Source: Oceanospirillaceae bacterium (lineage in GTDB: Bacteria; Pseudomonadota; Gammaproteobacteria; Pseudomonadales; Oceanobacteraceae). Taken from it: a stretch of 64,000 nucleotides of DNA. Within the stretch, counting starts at the first letter, position 1; each line of letters opens with the position of its first letter. Below are positions 18,231-27,190 of the stretch, in pieces. The notes beneath the pieces were generated by a model, which was given only the letters and a program-made list of their open reading frames with translations, was not told the origin of the DNA and did not search any database. The position numbers were made by a program, and so were the translations under genes. The stretch is from the NCBI GenBank assembly GCA_002724925.1, contig PBQA01000016.1, forward strand, positions 62,001-126,000, in the 5' to 3' direction.

Positions 18231-20522
18231 TCACAGCAGGCGGATTTTGTCCATGACGGCATTTCTTGAGAGAGTTCGCACCCTGGAGTCCCTGTCAAAC
18301 CGGACTTTCAGGTAATCGCTATCCTCACTGATAACAATACCTTCACCCAAAGTGTCGTGAACGATTCTGGGTAACTTTTTATCATCATTGAATTTGCTGT
18401 CGATCACGCCACCCGGGCGTTTCACCTGCCCTACTGGCGCAGAGGCCTCGAACCGTACTTCAAGATCTCCGGCGCCAAGATGCGCCAGATAATGCCCTAA
18501 CCATTGCGGTTGATAGCCGTCCTGACCGCGGAGTATATAGGCGCTGTCTCCACGAGCGATTGTTTCAAACAGCTCCCGGGAACGTGATACGCCCAACTCC
18601 CGTTCGAAGCTACTGGGCATTTCGCGATCTGAACATTCGCGAAGTGGTTTATCCGGAGTATCTGGTGCAAGCAGGTGCAGCTGCTTACGCGCCCTGGTCA
18701 TACTGACGTAGAGAAGTCTACGTTCACTCGCGATATCCGCCGCCGTCGTGAACTCTCCTTCCGGATGGTACGGGAAATACTGACCGTTCAGCCCCGGAAT
18801 AATCACAGTATCCCACTCCCGTCCCTTGCTTTTGTGAGCACTGGTCAGGGTGACCCTCTGGTCAGACTGGTTCTTCTGTAACTTTACTTTCTGCAGAAGA
18901 GCCCGCCAGTGCTCGGATAATTCGCTCGCGCTGAGATCAGTACTCCGGGCATAACTCATAAACGCACGAATAGTCTCTATCCGGTCGTCGCTCTGTTGTG
19001 CGCTGAAGGCATTATCACGAATGCCCTCTTCCAGTTCGGTTTGCTCAGCGTAATCTTTCAATAACCGCCAACCTTTCATGTTAGTCAGCTCAGCCGCAGA
19101 TATGATCTGTGCACGCACTTCGAGCTGTTGTATCTGCCATTTGCTCAGATCGTCCGGCAAAGCCTCTATCAGGGCCTCGCCGTAGCCGTGAGTCACAGCG
19201 GCCATTTTCTGGGCGATACGTTCAAGGAGTGCACGTCTGACTTTAGGGAACGGCGTCGTCAGTATGTGTAACCAGCTTTCCTCACGGCTACGGAGCGAAC
19301 GCTCGCTGAAACGACCGGAAGCGATTTCCAGAAGCAACCAGAATATCCGTAATTCCCAGGCCTCCAGTACTGATCGACTGTGATCCAGGTGGTAAGGAAT
19401 ATCTTCTTTCAGAAGGCTCAGTTCTAACGCCGCCGACAGAGACCATATACGGTGGATAACAACGATGTCGGCGTTAGCATCCTGCTCAATGGCGTCGCGG
19501 ATCAACTTTATGCTGAAAGCAGCTTCATTCCGGACCCGGTGCAGTTTCACCCGTGTATCGGGCGTCGTTGAGTGCGATAAACCCGTTACGGCTTCGCGTT
19601 CGCGGTTATGGAAAATCAGGTGATTAGCGCAGAAGCTGAGCGCATGGCCGTAGCGGAAGGTATGCGGCAACTGATACGTCGTCGCATCGCCAAACTCCTG
19701 CGCAAATCGGCTTACGATAAATTCGGGCTTTGAGCCGCGGAATTCATAAATCGTCTGATCCGGATCACCAATAACAACAACATTGCCTCGCCCACCCCAG
19801 AGCATATGCAGAAGCGCCTGTTGAACATCATTAATGTCCTGATACTCATCCACCAGTATCCATTGCATATGACCACCAAAGTGGTCGGCCAGCTCAGGAT
19901 GCGACCGTAAACACATCACAGGGTCATAGAGCATGTCGGAATAACTGATGCGAGAGTTCGAGCGACGCCAGTCTTCGAAGCGGTAGAAGAGTTCGGTAAA
20001 AATCCGACACTCTGGTGGGTAATCGAGTGTTTCCAGAACGTCGGCGGCTGGCAACAACCCTGACTTAACTAAATCAAGAAACGCCATCGCAGGTTCTACC
20101 CACTTGCGCCTTTGCGACAGAATATCCTGACGGGTGTCATCGTCGGCTATTTCCTGCAGTAAACGCCAGACAATACTCTCGGTCTCTCCATCAGAAAGTA
20201 CTTTCCCTTGCCATTGAGGTAAAGCGCCCATGCCGATCAAGCGATCATAAATCTTCAATCCTAACGAGTGGAACGTTCGGATCTGAGGCAGAGGTTGACC
20301 ACTGACAAGTGACGTCAGACGCTTCTGAAAATCTTCCTGCGCCGCCTTGTTGTACATCAACACCAGCATCCGCCGCGCAGGTACATTCTCTTGCAGGCGA
20401 GCCTGAATAAAATGAGTCAGTGTCGATGTTTTTCCAGCGCCCGCCACAGCAAGCACCCGGGCATGCCCCTCTCGATGGGCGACGACGGCTTGTTGTTCAC
20501 GGGTTAACTGGGAAAGAGACAC
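18231..20522 (-). CDS. UvrD/Rep-family superfamily 1 DNA helicase
   Basis: A 763-residue ATP-dependent 3'-5' helicase. Motifs in order: Q motif L-T-R-E-Q-Q-A-V-V, Walker A A-G-A-G-K-T (28-33), D-E-Y-Q-D-I-N, G-D-P-D-Q-T-I-Y-E-F-R-G, the motif V region L-T-S-A-H-K-S-K-G-R-E-W-D and motif VI L-Y-V-S-M-T-R-A-R-K. It differs from UvrD and Rep in its C-terminal part, which carries a small domain of about 120 residues ending in an SH3-like stretch (L-G-E-G-I-V-I-S-E-D-S-D-Y-L-K-V-R-F). A DNA-repair or replication-conflict role is likely; the exact orthologue is not clear. No nuclease domain is seen. Confidence 0.88.
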   Translation of the reverse strand: MSLSQLTREQQAVVAHREGHARVLAVAGAGKTSTLTHFIQARLQENVPARRMLVLMYNKAAQEDFQKRLTSLVSGQPLPQIRTFHSLGLKIYDRLIGMGALPQWQGKVLSDGETESIVWRLLQEIADDDTRQDILSQRRKWVEPAMAFLDLVKSGLLPAADVLETLDYPPECRIFTELFYRFEDWRRSNSRISYSDMLYDPVMCLRSHPELADHFGGHMQWILVDEYQDINDVQQALLHMLWGGRGNVVVIGDPDQTIYEFRGSKPEFIVSRFAQEFGDATTYQLPHTFRYGHALSFCANHLIFHNREREAVTGLSHSTTPDTRVKLHRVRNEAAFSIKLIRDAIEQDANADIVVIHRIWSLSAALELSLLKEDIPYHLDHSRSVLEAWELRIFWLLLEIASGRFSERSLRSREESWLHILTTPFPKVRRALLERIAQKMAAVTHGYGEALIEALPDDLSKWQIQQLEVRAQIISAAELTNMKGWRLLKDYAEQTELEEGIRDNAFSAQQSDDRIETIRAFMSYARSTDLSASELSEHWRALLQKVKLQKNQSDQRVTLTSAHKSKGREWDTVIIPGLNGQYFPYHPEGEFTTAADIASERRLLYVSMTRARKQLHLLAPDTPDKPLRECSDREMPSSFERELGVSRSRELFETIARGDSAYILRGQDGYQPQWLGHYLAHLGAGDLEVRFEASAPVGQVKRPGGVIDSKFNDDKKLPRIVHDTLGEGIVISEDSDYLKVRFDRDSRVRTLSRNAVMDKIRLL

Positions 20523-20610
20523 AGGCAGACAGGCTCAGGATGTAGGATGAAAGAAACCTGAATGGTACGGAGTGACCTGTGTGGATGCAATTCACACAGG
20601 CAGCAAACAC

Positions 20611-20645
20611 AGAAAAGCGCTCTGAAACTGATGCCTCAGAGCGCT
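20611..20645 (-). terminator. Terminator of the ethanolamine permease gene
   Basis: Perfect 10-bp stem AGCGCTCTGA/TCAGAGCGCT (20616-20625 with 20636-20645) around a 10-base loop, followed on the minus strand by TTTTCT. It lies 22 bp past the permease stop and should end the eutB-eutC-eat transcript. Confidence 0.88.
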
Positions 20646-20667
20646 ATTCTTACATCGACACCTAGGA

Positions 20668-22128
20668 TTACGAGGCCGCTTTTGCCGTGGCCATCCCAGA
20701 CCCAGACACAGACGCAGACTCTGCTTCGTCATCCAGTTCATGCGCTGCCGCTTCCAGCATGGCAAATTCTTCGGCCGCGGTATTAGCAACAAGATTATTA
20801 CGGCTGTAACCAAAGAAGTAGGCTGCACCGATTACGAACAGCACCACGGTGAAGAAGAACGCACGAGGATCGAACGCATACACACCGGTCAGAGCAATCA
20901 GCGCCAGAACCAGCGCAATACCGGAGGTCACGACACCGCCCGGGGTTTTGTATGGGCGTGGCATATCAGGCTGGCGAACACGCAGCAGAATGTGACTCAG
21001 GGCCATCAGCGCATAAGACACGGTTGCACCAACTACCGCCATCGCCAGCATCAGATCGCCCTCTCCACTCAGGGATGCCAGAAAGCCCAGAACACCCGGT
21101 ACGATTAAGGCACGAGATGGCACTTTACGCGCACTGGTCACCGACAATGACTTCGGCAGGTAACCCGCACGAGACAGAGCAAACACCAAACGGCTGTAGC
21201 CGTAAATGATTGAGAAGAAGGACGCGATCAGACCCGCCAGACCCAGCACGTTTACCGCCGTAGCCAGGTTCTCGTTACCGGTGACTTTCAGAGCATCCAC
21301 TAACGGCACTGCGCTGCCGCCCATGGCTTCAGCGCCCGCCGCACCGGCAAGCAGTACTACAACCAGAAGTGCAGTGAACAGCAGGAAGACCATGGCACCG
21401 ATAATACCTTTAGGGACATCTTTGGCTGGGTTCTTCGCTTCTTCGGCCGCCAGAGGGACGCCTTCTACGGCAAGGAATAACCACATCGCAAACGGCAGTG
21501 CCGCCCACACACCGTACCAACCAAATGGCAGGACTTCTGATGCACCGGCTGCCGCTGTCGGAGCAATATCAAACAAGCGGCTGGCGTCGAAATCGCCGAT
21601 TAACGCTATCGCTGTCGCCAGAATCGCAAACACCGCTAAGGCACTGATCACCATCATGACCTTCAGAGCTTCACCGACACCGGCCAGATGAATACCGATA
21701 AACACCAGATAAAAACCTGCGTAAACCAGCGGGCCATTGAACCCGGTGAGTTCTTCAAAAGCCGAACCGATAAATATCACAATCGCCGCCGGAGCCAACG
21801 CATATTCAATCAATACAGCGAGGCCGGTTAAATAACCGCCAGCTGGCCCCATCGCCTGACGCGCAAAGGAATAACCACCACCGGCGGCCGGAATCGCCGC
21901 CGACATTTCTGCCAGCGATAACACCAGAGTAAAATACATAATCGCCATTAATACGGCAGCGATGGCAAAGCCGCCCCAACCCGCTTCGGCGAGACCGAAG
22001 TTCCAACCGGCGAAATCGCCGGAAATCACATACGACACGCCAAGACCTGCGAGCAGAATCCAGCCGGCGGTGCCGCGTTTTAACTGGCGCTGAGCCAGGT
22101 ACTCCTGATTAACTTTAGGTGCAGACAT
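20668..22128 (-). CDS. eat: Ethanolamine permease (APC superfamily)
   Basis: Inner-membrane importer of 486 residues with about 12 hydrophobic spans and the APC features near the N-terminus (G-W-I-L-L-A-G-L-G-V-S-Y-V-I-S-G-D-F-A-G-W-N). It closely resembles the ethanolamine permease found in short proteobacterial eut clusters. It is the last gene of eutB-eutC-eat, 45 bp beyond eutC, and brings in the substrate of the ammonia-lyase. The final 60 residues form a charged cytosolic tail. Confidence 0.9.
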   Translation of the reverse strand: MSAPKVNQEYLAQRQLKRGTAGWILLAGLGVSYVISGDFAGWNFGLAEAGWGGFAIAAVLMAIMYFTLVLSLAEMSAAIPAAGGGYSFARQAMGPAGGYLTGLAVLIEYALAPAAIVIFIGSAFEELTGFNGPLVYAGFYLVFIGIHLAGVGEALKVMMVISALAVFAILATAIALIGDFDASRLFDIAPTAAAGASEVLPFGWYGVWAALPFAMWLFLAVEGVPLAAEEAKNPAKDVPKGIIGAMVFLLFTALLVVVLLAGAAGAEAMGGSAVPLVDALKVTGNENLATAVNVLGLAGLIASFFSIIYGYSRLVFALSRAGYLPKSLSVTSARKVPSRALIVPGVLGFLASLSGEGDLMLAMAVVGATVSYALMALSHILLRVRQPDMPRPYKTPGGVVTSGIALVLALIALTGVYAFDPRAFFFTVVLFVIGAAYFFGYSRNNLVANTAAEEFAMLEAAAHELDDEAESASVSGSGMATAKAAS

Positions 22129-22173
22129 AATGGTCTCTCCGTTTTCAGATTAAAAAGTGCAGTTTTAAATGCG

Positions 22174-23034
22174 TTAGGAAATTAAAAAGTTTTTATTGCT
22201 GGATACCGTTTCAACAACGTCAACCTGAGTTCGGTCTTTTAAATTGACGCCCGATAACTTCAGGTGTCGGGATTCATCCAACAGATATTGAGTACGACGC
22301 GCGGCCTCGCTGTAAGAAAGCCCTGCCGGGCGGATATTTGAAATGCAGTTACGTGCCGCATCGGTCAGGCCGACATGCGGTTTGTAGGTCAGATACAGGC
22401 CGAGGCTATCCGGTGAACTCAGCCCCGGACGCTCACCAATTAACACGATCACACAACGGGCATTCAGCAACTCCCCCACTTCATCACCGACAGCAACGCG
22501 ACCCTGTTCGACGATAGAAATCGGTGCTAACGAGTAGTCGTATAAGTGCGGCAGCAGTGTTTCGAGAAACGGCACCACATTCTGCTGTACTGCCAGCGAT
22601 GACAGACCATCGACGATCACGATGCCAAGGTCATATTCGCTGCTGACGTCGACATCAGAGCCTGCTCCCCCGGAGATGTCATGCTGTAGCAAAGCACGCG
22701 AATGCTCATTCAAGCGACGTCCTAAATCCGGACGCTGCAGGTATTCCATCCGGTCAGACGCACGGCTGTGCAGGCGATGAATATCGCTGACACGGCTACT
22801 GATCACGTCAGAGTCCTCAATGGCCGAAATCAGGCCGTCGCAATCCAGCGGAAAATGCACCGCATCGCGGGCACGAGCATGCGATAACTGAAACTCCAGA
22901 AGTTCTTTGGTCGGCAGGCTGACACCGGCACGCCCTAAACCGATACGGGCATCGGTAAATTCGCGCAGACGACGCCACGGGTTTTCGACCACAGGATTCT
23001 CTACAAAACCGGTTGAATTATTTTTCATCGTCAT
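22174..23034 (-). CDS. eutC: Ethanolamine ammonia-lyase small subunit
   Basis: Small subunit of the adenosylcobalamin-dependent lyase that splits ethanolamine into acetaldehyde and ammonia. 286 residues from ATG 23034; ATG 23028 has the better-spaced GAGGGG and is equally possible. Codons open upstream to 23103 overlap eutB and are excluded. Family features: W-R-R-L-R-E-F-T-D-A-R-I-G-L-G-R-A-G near the start, then Q-L-S-H-A-R-A-R-D-A-V-H, and the I-G-E-R-P-G-L-S-S-P-D-S-L-G block. Four bp separates it from the eutB stop. Confidence 0.95.
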   Translation of the reverse strand: MTMKNNSTGFVENPVVENPWRRLREFTDARIGLGRAGVSLPTKELLEFQLSHARARDAVHFPLDCDGLISAIEDSDVISSRVSDIHRLHSRASDRMEYLQRPDLGRRLNEHSRALLQHDISGGAGSDVDVSSEYDLGIVIVDGLSSLAVQQNVVPFLETLLPHLYDYSLAPISIVEQGRVAVGDEVGELLNARCVIVLIGERPGLSSPDSLGLYLTYKPHVGLTDAARNCISNIRPAGLSYSEAARRTQYLLDESRHLKLSGVNLKDRTQVDVVETVSSNKNFLIS

Positions 23035-23038
23035 CCCC

Positions 23039-24439
23039 TCAATGTTGACCGGATGCAGGCGGGAGTGAATTGAGTGAACGAGCAAACGGCTCCGGTAGCG
23101 CATCGTTTAATACAAAGGCATCGCCCATGATCTGCATACGCGCTAACCACTGCGCGAACTCCGGTGCGGGCTGGCTACCCAATACGCGGCGGGCATAAAG
23201 TGCATCGTGGAAAGAGGTCGTCTGATAATTCAGCATGATGTCGTCAGAGCCGGGAATGCCCATCACAAACGAACAACCGGCTACACCTAATAAAGTCAGC
23301 AGGTTATCCATATCGTTCTGGTCGGCTTCGGCATGGTTGGTGTAACAGACATCGCAACCCATCGGCAGACCAAGCAGTTTTGCGCAGAAGTGATCTTCGA
23401 GACCGGCACGAATAATTTCTTTGCCGTCGAACAGATATTCCGGGCCAATAAAACCGACCACGGTATTAATTAACAGTGGATTAAACTTACGCGCGACGGC
23501 ATAAGCGCGGACTTCGCAGGTCTGCTGATCCAGCCCGTGATGGGCATTGGCCGACAACGAGCTGCCCTGCCCGGTTTCGAAATACATGACGTTATTGCCC
23601 ACCGTACCGCGCTTTAAACTCAGTGCAGCGTCCTGGGCCTCGGCCAGCGTCGCAATATTGAAACCGAAGGACGAGTTAGTGGCTTCGGTACCACCAATCG
23701 ACTGAAATACCAGATCCACCGGAGCACCGGCTTCAATGCATTCAATGGTGTTGGTCACATGAGTGAGCACGCACGACTGAGTAGGAATCTCATATTTACT
23801 GATGACTTCATCCATCAGCGTCATCAATTTGATGGCTTGCGCAACGTTATCGGTAGCTGGGTTGATACCAATCACGGCATCGCCATTACCGTATAGCAAA
23901 CCATCGAGAATACTGGCGGCGATGCCGTTCACATCATCCGTCGGGTGATTCGGCTGCAGGCGTGTCGATAGATGCCCCGGTAAGCCAATGGTGTTACGGA
24001 ATGCGGTTTTTACGTGGCACTTTTTCGCGACCAGAATCAGATCCTGATTGCGCATGATCTTAGATACCGCCGCTGCCATCTCGGGCGTAATACCAGCGCG
24101 AACACCGGTTAGAACGTCAGGTGTGGCCATATCGCTCAACAGCCAATTACGGAAGTCGCCAACCGTCAGATGTGAAATGGCCGAAAACGCCTGCGCATCA
24201 TGCTCGTCGATGATCAGACGAGTCACTTCATCGTCTTCGTACGGCACCAATGCTTCATTAAGAAACGTTTTCAGCGGCACATCGGCCAGCACCATCTGTG
24301 CAATCACCCGTTCTTCGGCGGAGCGTGCAATCACACCGGCAAGGCGGTCGCCGCTTCTGGCTGGTGTGGCTTTCGCCATAACCTCTGCCAGGTTTTCAAA
24401 GTGCCAGGTCTGTTGACCGGCGGTATAGCTGTATTTCAT
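23039..24439 (-). CDS. eutB: Ethanolamine ammonia-lyase large subunit
   Basis: Catalytic TIM-barrel subunit of 466 residues, with the substrate- and cobalamin-binding strands typical of EutB, including G-L-P-G-H-L-S-T-R-L-Q-P-N-H-P and F-E-T-G-Q-G-S-S-L-S-A-N-A-H-H-G. It needs adenosylcobalamin. There is no eutA reactivase and no shell-protein gene nearby, so this is the simple cytosolic eut pathway known from Pseudomonas rather than the microcompartment type. Transcribed away from the AraC-type regulator across a 235-bp gap. Confidence 0.97.
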   Translation of the reverse strand: MKYSYTAGQQTWHFENLAEVMAKATPARSGDRLAGVIARSAEERVIAQMVLADVPLKTFLNEALVPYEDDEVTRLIIDEHDAQAFSAISHLTVGDFRNWLLSDMATPDVLTGVRAGITPEMAAAVSKIMRNQDLILVAKKCHVKTAFRNTIGLPGHLSTRLQPNHPTDDVNGIAASILDGLLYGNGDAVIGINPATDNVAQAIKLMTLMDEVISKYEIPTQSCVLTHVTNTIECIEAGAPVDLVFQSIGGTEATNSSFGFNIATLAEAQDAALSLKRGTVGNNVMYFETGQGSSLSANAHHGLDQQTCEVRAYAVARKFNPLLINTVVGFIGPEYLFDGKEIIRAGLEDHFCAKLLGLPMGCDVCYTNHAEADQNDMDNLLTLLGVAGCSFVMGIPGSDDIMLNYQTTSFHDALYARRVLGSQPAPEFAQWLARMQIMGDAFVLNDALPEPFARSLNSLPPASGQH

Positions 24440-24457
24440 AAAATTCCTTCACATCCT

Positions 24458-24468
24458 GAAACGGTTTC
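24458..24468. promoter_or_regulatory. Palindrome next to the eutB start
   Basis: GAAAC-G-GTTTC is a perfect 11-bp inverted repeat 18 bp upstream of the eutB ATG. It looks like a half-length LacI/GalR-type operator, but the local regulator is AraC-type, so the binder is unknown. The 235-bp eutB/regulator interval also holds the element described at 24629-24665. Confidence 0.3.
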
Positions 24469-24628
24469 CGTAAACAGGAACACTTGTTGCTGTGTCTTAC
24501 GAAGGAGTAGAGCGATAGATATTCCAGCGGCCTATCGAATTTTGGCAAAGTTTTTCAGAACCGCTGAAAAGCTGATGCCATGGGCCTCGCAGCTGGTTAG
24601 GATGACTGCAGTCCGATATATATCCCGG

Positions 24629-24665
24629 AAGAAACCTAAAAAAGTAAGGTGAGAATCCGGGTCAG
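24629..24665 (+). promoter_or_regulatory. Possible structured RNA element before the AraC-type regulator
   Basis: Just upstream of the regulator ATG, CCCGGA and TCCGGG can pair. Inside lies GGTGAGAATCCGGG, which resembles the conserved GGTGnnAAnnCC hairpin of cobalamin riboswitches. The other conserved blocks, GGGAA and the CCCGCnACTG box, are not seen, so it may be chance. It is noted because the cluster depends on adenosylcobalamin. Confidence 0.2.
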
Positions 24666-24674
24666 GAGCAGAAA

Positions 24675-25661
24675 ATGCACCAAGACCAGACAATCAATGC
24701 ACCGACTCAGAGCATCGAACCCCTGCACTCAACAAATACCAGTGAAGCGTGTGATGCAGATCTTCACGCCCGCAACCTCACCAACTGGCAGCAGGAATAT
24801 GACCAGCTCTCTGGCGGCCACTTCTACGGGCGGATCGATGAAATTACCTTAGAAGGTATGCAGGTCTTTAAAGAACACACCAGCCAGGCACTGCGTCAAC
24901 AATGCAATGTCTGGCCTGATGCCATCTGGTTAGGTATTTCTGCCGAGCCCGCCGACTGCCGTATTAACGGCCTTGAGGTCGATAACAACCAGATTATGTG
25001 TCGCCCCGGTGCCTGCGATTTTGAACTGGTGACGCCAGATGACTTCGACATTTATGGCTTAGTCATTCGCACCGATGCTTTACTGGCGGCGGCAGAGAAT
25101 GACGAACTGAATCTTCAGGGATTATCACTGCACGAACACCCGCGCCTCGCGATACCTGAACAGGACCTGGCTCAGGTGAGACACCTACTGAGTAAGCTGG
25201 TTAGTCCAGAAACACCCGATCTGCACCAACGTCTGCAGCGTGATCTTATTCTGCGTACCCTGTTAGACCTGCTGAAAAAAGAAACACCGGCAAAACGCCC
25301 GGCCACCAGCTACGCCCACCGCAAAGCCGTGGTCGATAAAGTGAAAGCCTGGATGGACATGAATCAGGATGCACCGCTCACCATCACTGAACTCTGTGAA
25401 CTGACACACACCAGCCGCCGCACCCTGCAGTACAGCTTTGAAAGTATTCTGGGAATCAGCCCGCTGAAATTCTTAAAAACCGCACGTTTAAATCAGGTAC
25501 GGCGCTCGCTGTTGGCATCTGAGAACAATGAGCGACCTATTGCTTCGATCGCTGCTGATTGGGGCTTCTGGCACCCAGGACAATTTGGGCAGGACTATAA
25601 AAAGCTGTTTGGGGAAATGCCGTCGGAGACAGTGTCGAGGGTGGAGCTGGTTACAGGCTAA
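24675..25661 (+). CDS. AraC-family regulator, probable EutR-type activator
   Basis: A 328-residue protein with a C-terminal AraC/XylS double helix-turn-helix (about 225-325: L-T-I-T-E-L-C-E-L-T-H-T-S-R-R-T-L-Q-Y and the second helix I-A-A-D-W-G-F-W-H-P-G-Q-F-G-Q-D-Y-K). The N-terminal sensing part matches the general form of regulators beside short eut clusters. It is divergent from eutBC-eat and probably activates it with ethanolamine and cobalamin, by analogy with EutR. AGGAG lies 8 bases before the ATG. Confidence 0.85.
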   Translation: MHQDQTINAPTQSIEPLHSTNTSEACDADLHARNLTNWQQEYDQLSGGHFYGRIDEITLEGMQVFKEHTSQALRQQCNVWPDAIWLGISAEPADCRINGLEVDNNQIMCRPGACDFELVTPDDFDIYGLVIRTDALLAAAENDELNLQGLSLHEHPRLAIPEQDLAQVRHLLSKLVSPETPDLHQRLQRDLILRTLLDLLKKETPAKRPATSYAHRKAVVDKVKAWMDMNQDAPLTITELCELTHTSRRTLQYSFESILGISPLKFLKTARLNQVRRSLLASENNERPIASIAADWGFWHPGQFGQDYKKLFGEMPSETVSRVELVTG

Positions 25662-25963
25662 GCCAAATATTTCAGACAGATGCTTTCCAGAATTATTTCA
25701 ACCAACGCATCCGACGTTTCCCGCTCAATATCACTGATTACATGGCACGTAAAACAGGTCGCCCCGGGACACGACCCGAGAAAGTCTTCATTCAATTGCC
25801 GGGGCTAGGTTTTACTCGCCGGCCATTTCATCAGCAATATTTCACGGCGCCGCACGCATGCTGGTCTCAACAACTCTGAAAAGCCTCAAACACAAGCCCA
25901 CCATTCACAAAAAAGCCCCGTTTCCGGGGCTTTCGATTTCTTACTTCAGCATCTCTACAGAAC
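25662..25963. other. Non-coding interval between the AraC-type gene and the hydroxylase
   Basis: About 300 bp between convergent genes with no credible reading frame of its own. It holds the strong terminator at 25912-25933. I see no repeat, tRNA or mobile-element end in the rest. Confidence 0.6.
25908..25933 (-). terminator. Terminator of the hydroxylase operon
   Basis: Stem AAAGCCCCG/CGGGGCTTT (25912-25920 with 25925-25933) and a 4-base loop, followed on the minus strand by a T-run. It lies 30 bp beyond the hydroxylase stop and may also act on the other strand for the AraC-type gene. Confidence 0.88.
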
Positions 25964-27142
25964 TTACGCCTGCTGCGCTGCAACCTGACCATGTTCCGTC
26001 AGGGCTTTGATACCACTGATCCGGTTGGCTTCGGCGGCCAGTACTTTTTCTTCGTCGCTGGCGTATTTCTCATCCCACTCCAGCACTTTAGGTGTCATCA
26101 GGTGGTGCCACAGCGGTGGGCACAAGGCAACAACGATGGTGGTCAGGTAGCCGTTGATCATAGTCGGTGCTTCTGGGTATGGGCGCAGGTCCTGGTATGG
26201 CACTTCACCGTGTGCGTGGTGGTGAGAGTGACGGGTCAGGTTGAACATGGTCCATGAAGAGAAGCGCTTGTTGGTGTTCCATGAGTGACGTGGCTGCACT
26301 GGCAGTTCTGGGTTGCGCACCATGCCGTAGTGTTCCATGTAGTTTACGATTTCCAGCAGCGCTTTACCGAACAAGCCCGCACCGATAAACATCAGCATGG
26401 TTTCTACGCCACCCGCCAGGTAAGCCAGCGCAACGATGATGGCGCTCATGCCGTAGCCACGCAGTACCGAGTTACGAATCGACAGTGGGTTATGCCCCAT
26501 TTTACGCAGGCGCTCGGCTTCGAGTTTAAGTGCGCTGATGTTGCCCTTAATGGTCGATGCCAGTACGTGGAAATAGACGTTGCGGCCACGCGGTGCAGTG
26601 GCAGGATCTTTAGTCGTACTCACGTAACGGTGGTGACCGTAAACATGTTCAACGGCGAAGGCGACATCGAAGCTGAAAGCCAGCAACCAGCGACCAATAA
26701 ACATTGAGGTCGGGTCCCAGGTACGATGCGTCAGTTCATGGCCGGTAATGGTGCCCACCATACCAATCATCAGGCCGGTCATAAGCAGAGCGCACAGATC
26801 TGACACCCAAGTGCCCTCGGCTTTAGCTGCCAGAACATCGTAACCGGTCAGGCTGGTGAGCATTTCTCCCAGACCGAACAGATCACCGGCACTCACCTGC
26901 CAGAAATAGGCAAAGACAATCAACGAAAGGAGAGGCAATGCTAACCAGAGCTGCGCAGTCAAAATACCCGGGTGTTTAAAGTCAGGAGTCGTTGTGTCAT
27001 CCCCCAACACAGCGTCCAGTACGATATAGCCGCCGAAGATGGCGATCAGACCATAAATAATCCAGTCGGCGCCGAGGAACATTGCCGCTGCGGCAAGCAG
27101 ACCAATGGCGTGAAAAAGAAAGTATTTGAGGTAATGGAACAT
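25964..27142 (-). CDS. AlkB/XylM-like membrane di-iron hydroxylase
   Basis: Integral-membrane non-heme di-iron monooxygenase of 392 residues that should hydroxylate a hydrocarbon methyl group. Its histidine boxes are H135-E-L-T-H139, E-H166-V-Y-G-H170-H171, N-Y-M-E-H271-Y-G and R-H305-S-H-H-H309, with hydrophobic spans at about 8-45, 62-82, 115-133 and 232-262. The D-P-A-T-A-P-R-G-R stretch and the box R-H-S-H-H-H (AlkB has R-H-S-D-H-H) place it toward XylM/CymA-type or divergent AlkB enzymes rather than classic AlkB. The upstream gene encodes a XylA-like reductase, matching a two-component XylMA arrangement with no rubredoxin. Substrate not determined: alkane, xylene or p-cymene. Confidence 0.85.
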   Translation of the reverse strand: MFHYLKYFLFHAIGLLAAAAMFLGADWIIYGLIAIFGGYIVLDAVLGDDTTTPDFKHPGILTAQLWLALPLLSLIVFAYFWQVSAGDLFGLGEMLTSLTGYDVLAAKAEGTWVSDLCALLMTGLMIGMVGTITGHELTHRTWDPTSMFIGRWLLAFSFDVAFAVEHVYGHHRYVSTTKDPATAPRGRNVYFHVLASTIKGNISALKLEAERLRKMGHNPLSIRNSVLRGYGMSAIIVALAYLAGGVETMLMFIGAGLFGKALLEIVNYMEHYGMVRNPELPVQPRHSWNTNKRFSSWTMFNLTRHSHHHAHGEVPYQDLRPYPEAPTMINGYLTTIVVALCPPLWHHLMTPKVLEWDEKYASDEEKVLAAEANRISGIKALTEHGQVAAQQA

Positions 27143-27190
27143 AGGATTCTCCTTCCGTTATGCTCTTTTATGTTAGATTTAAATTCTGTC

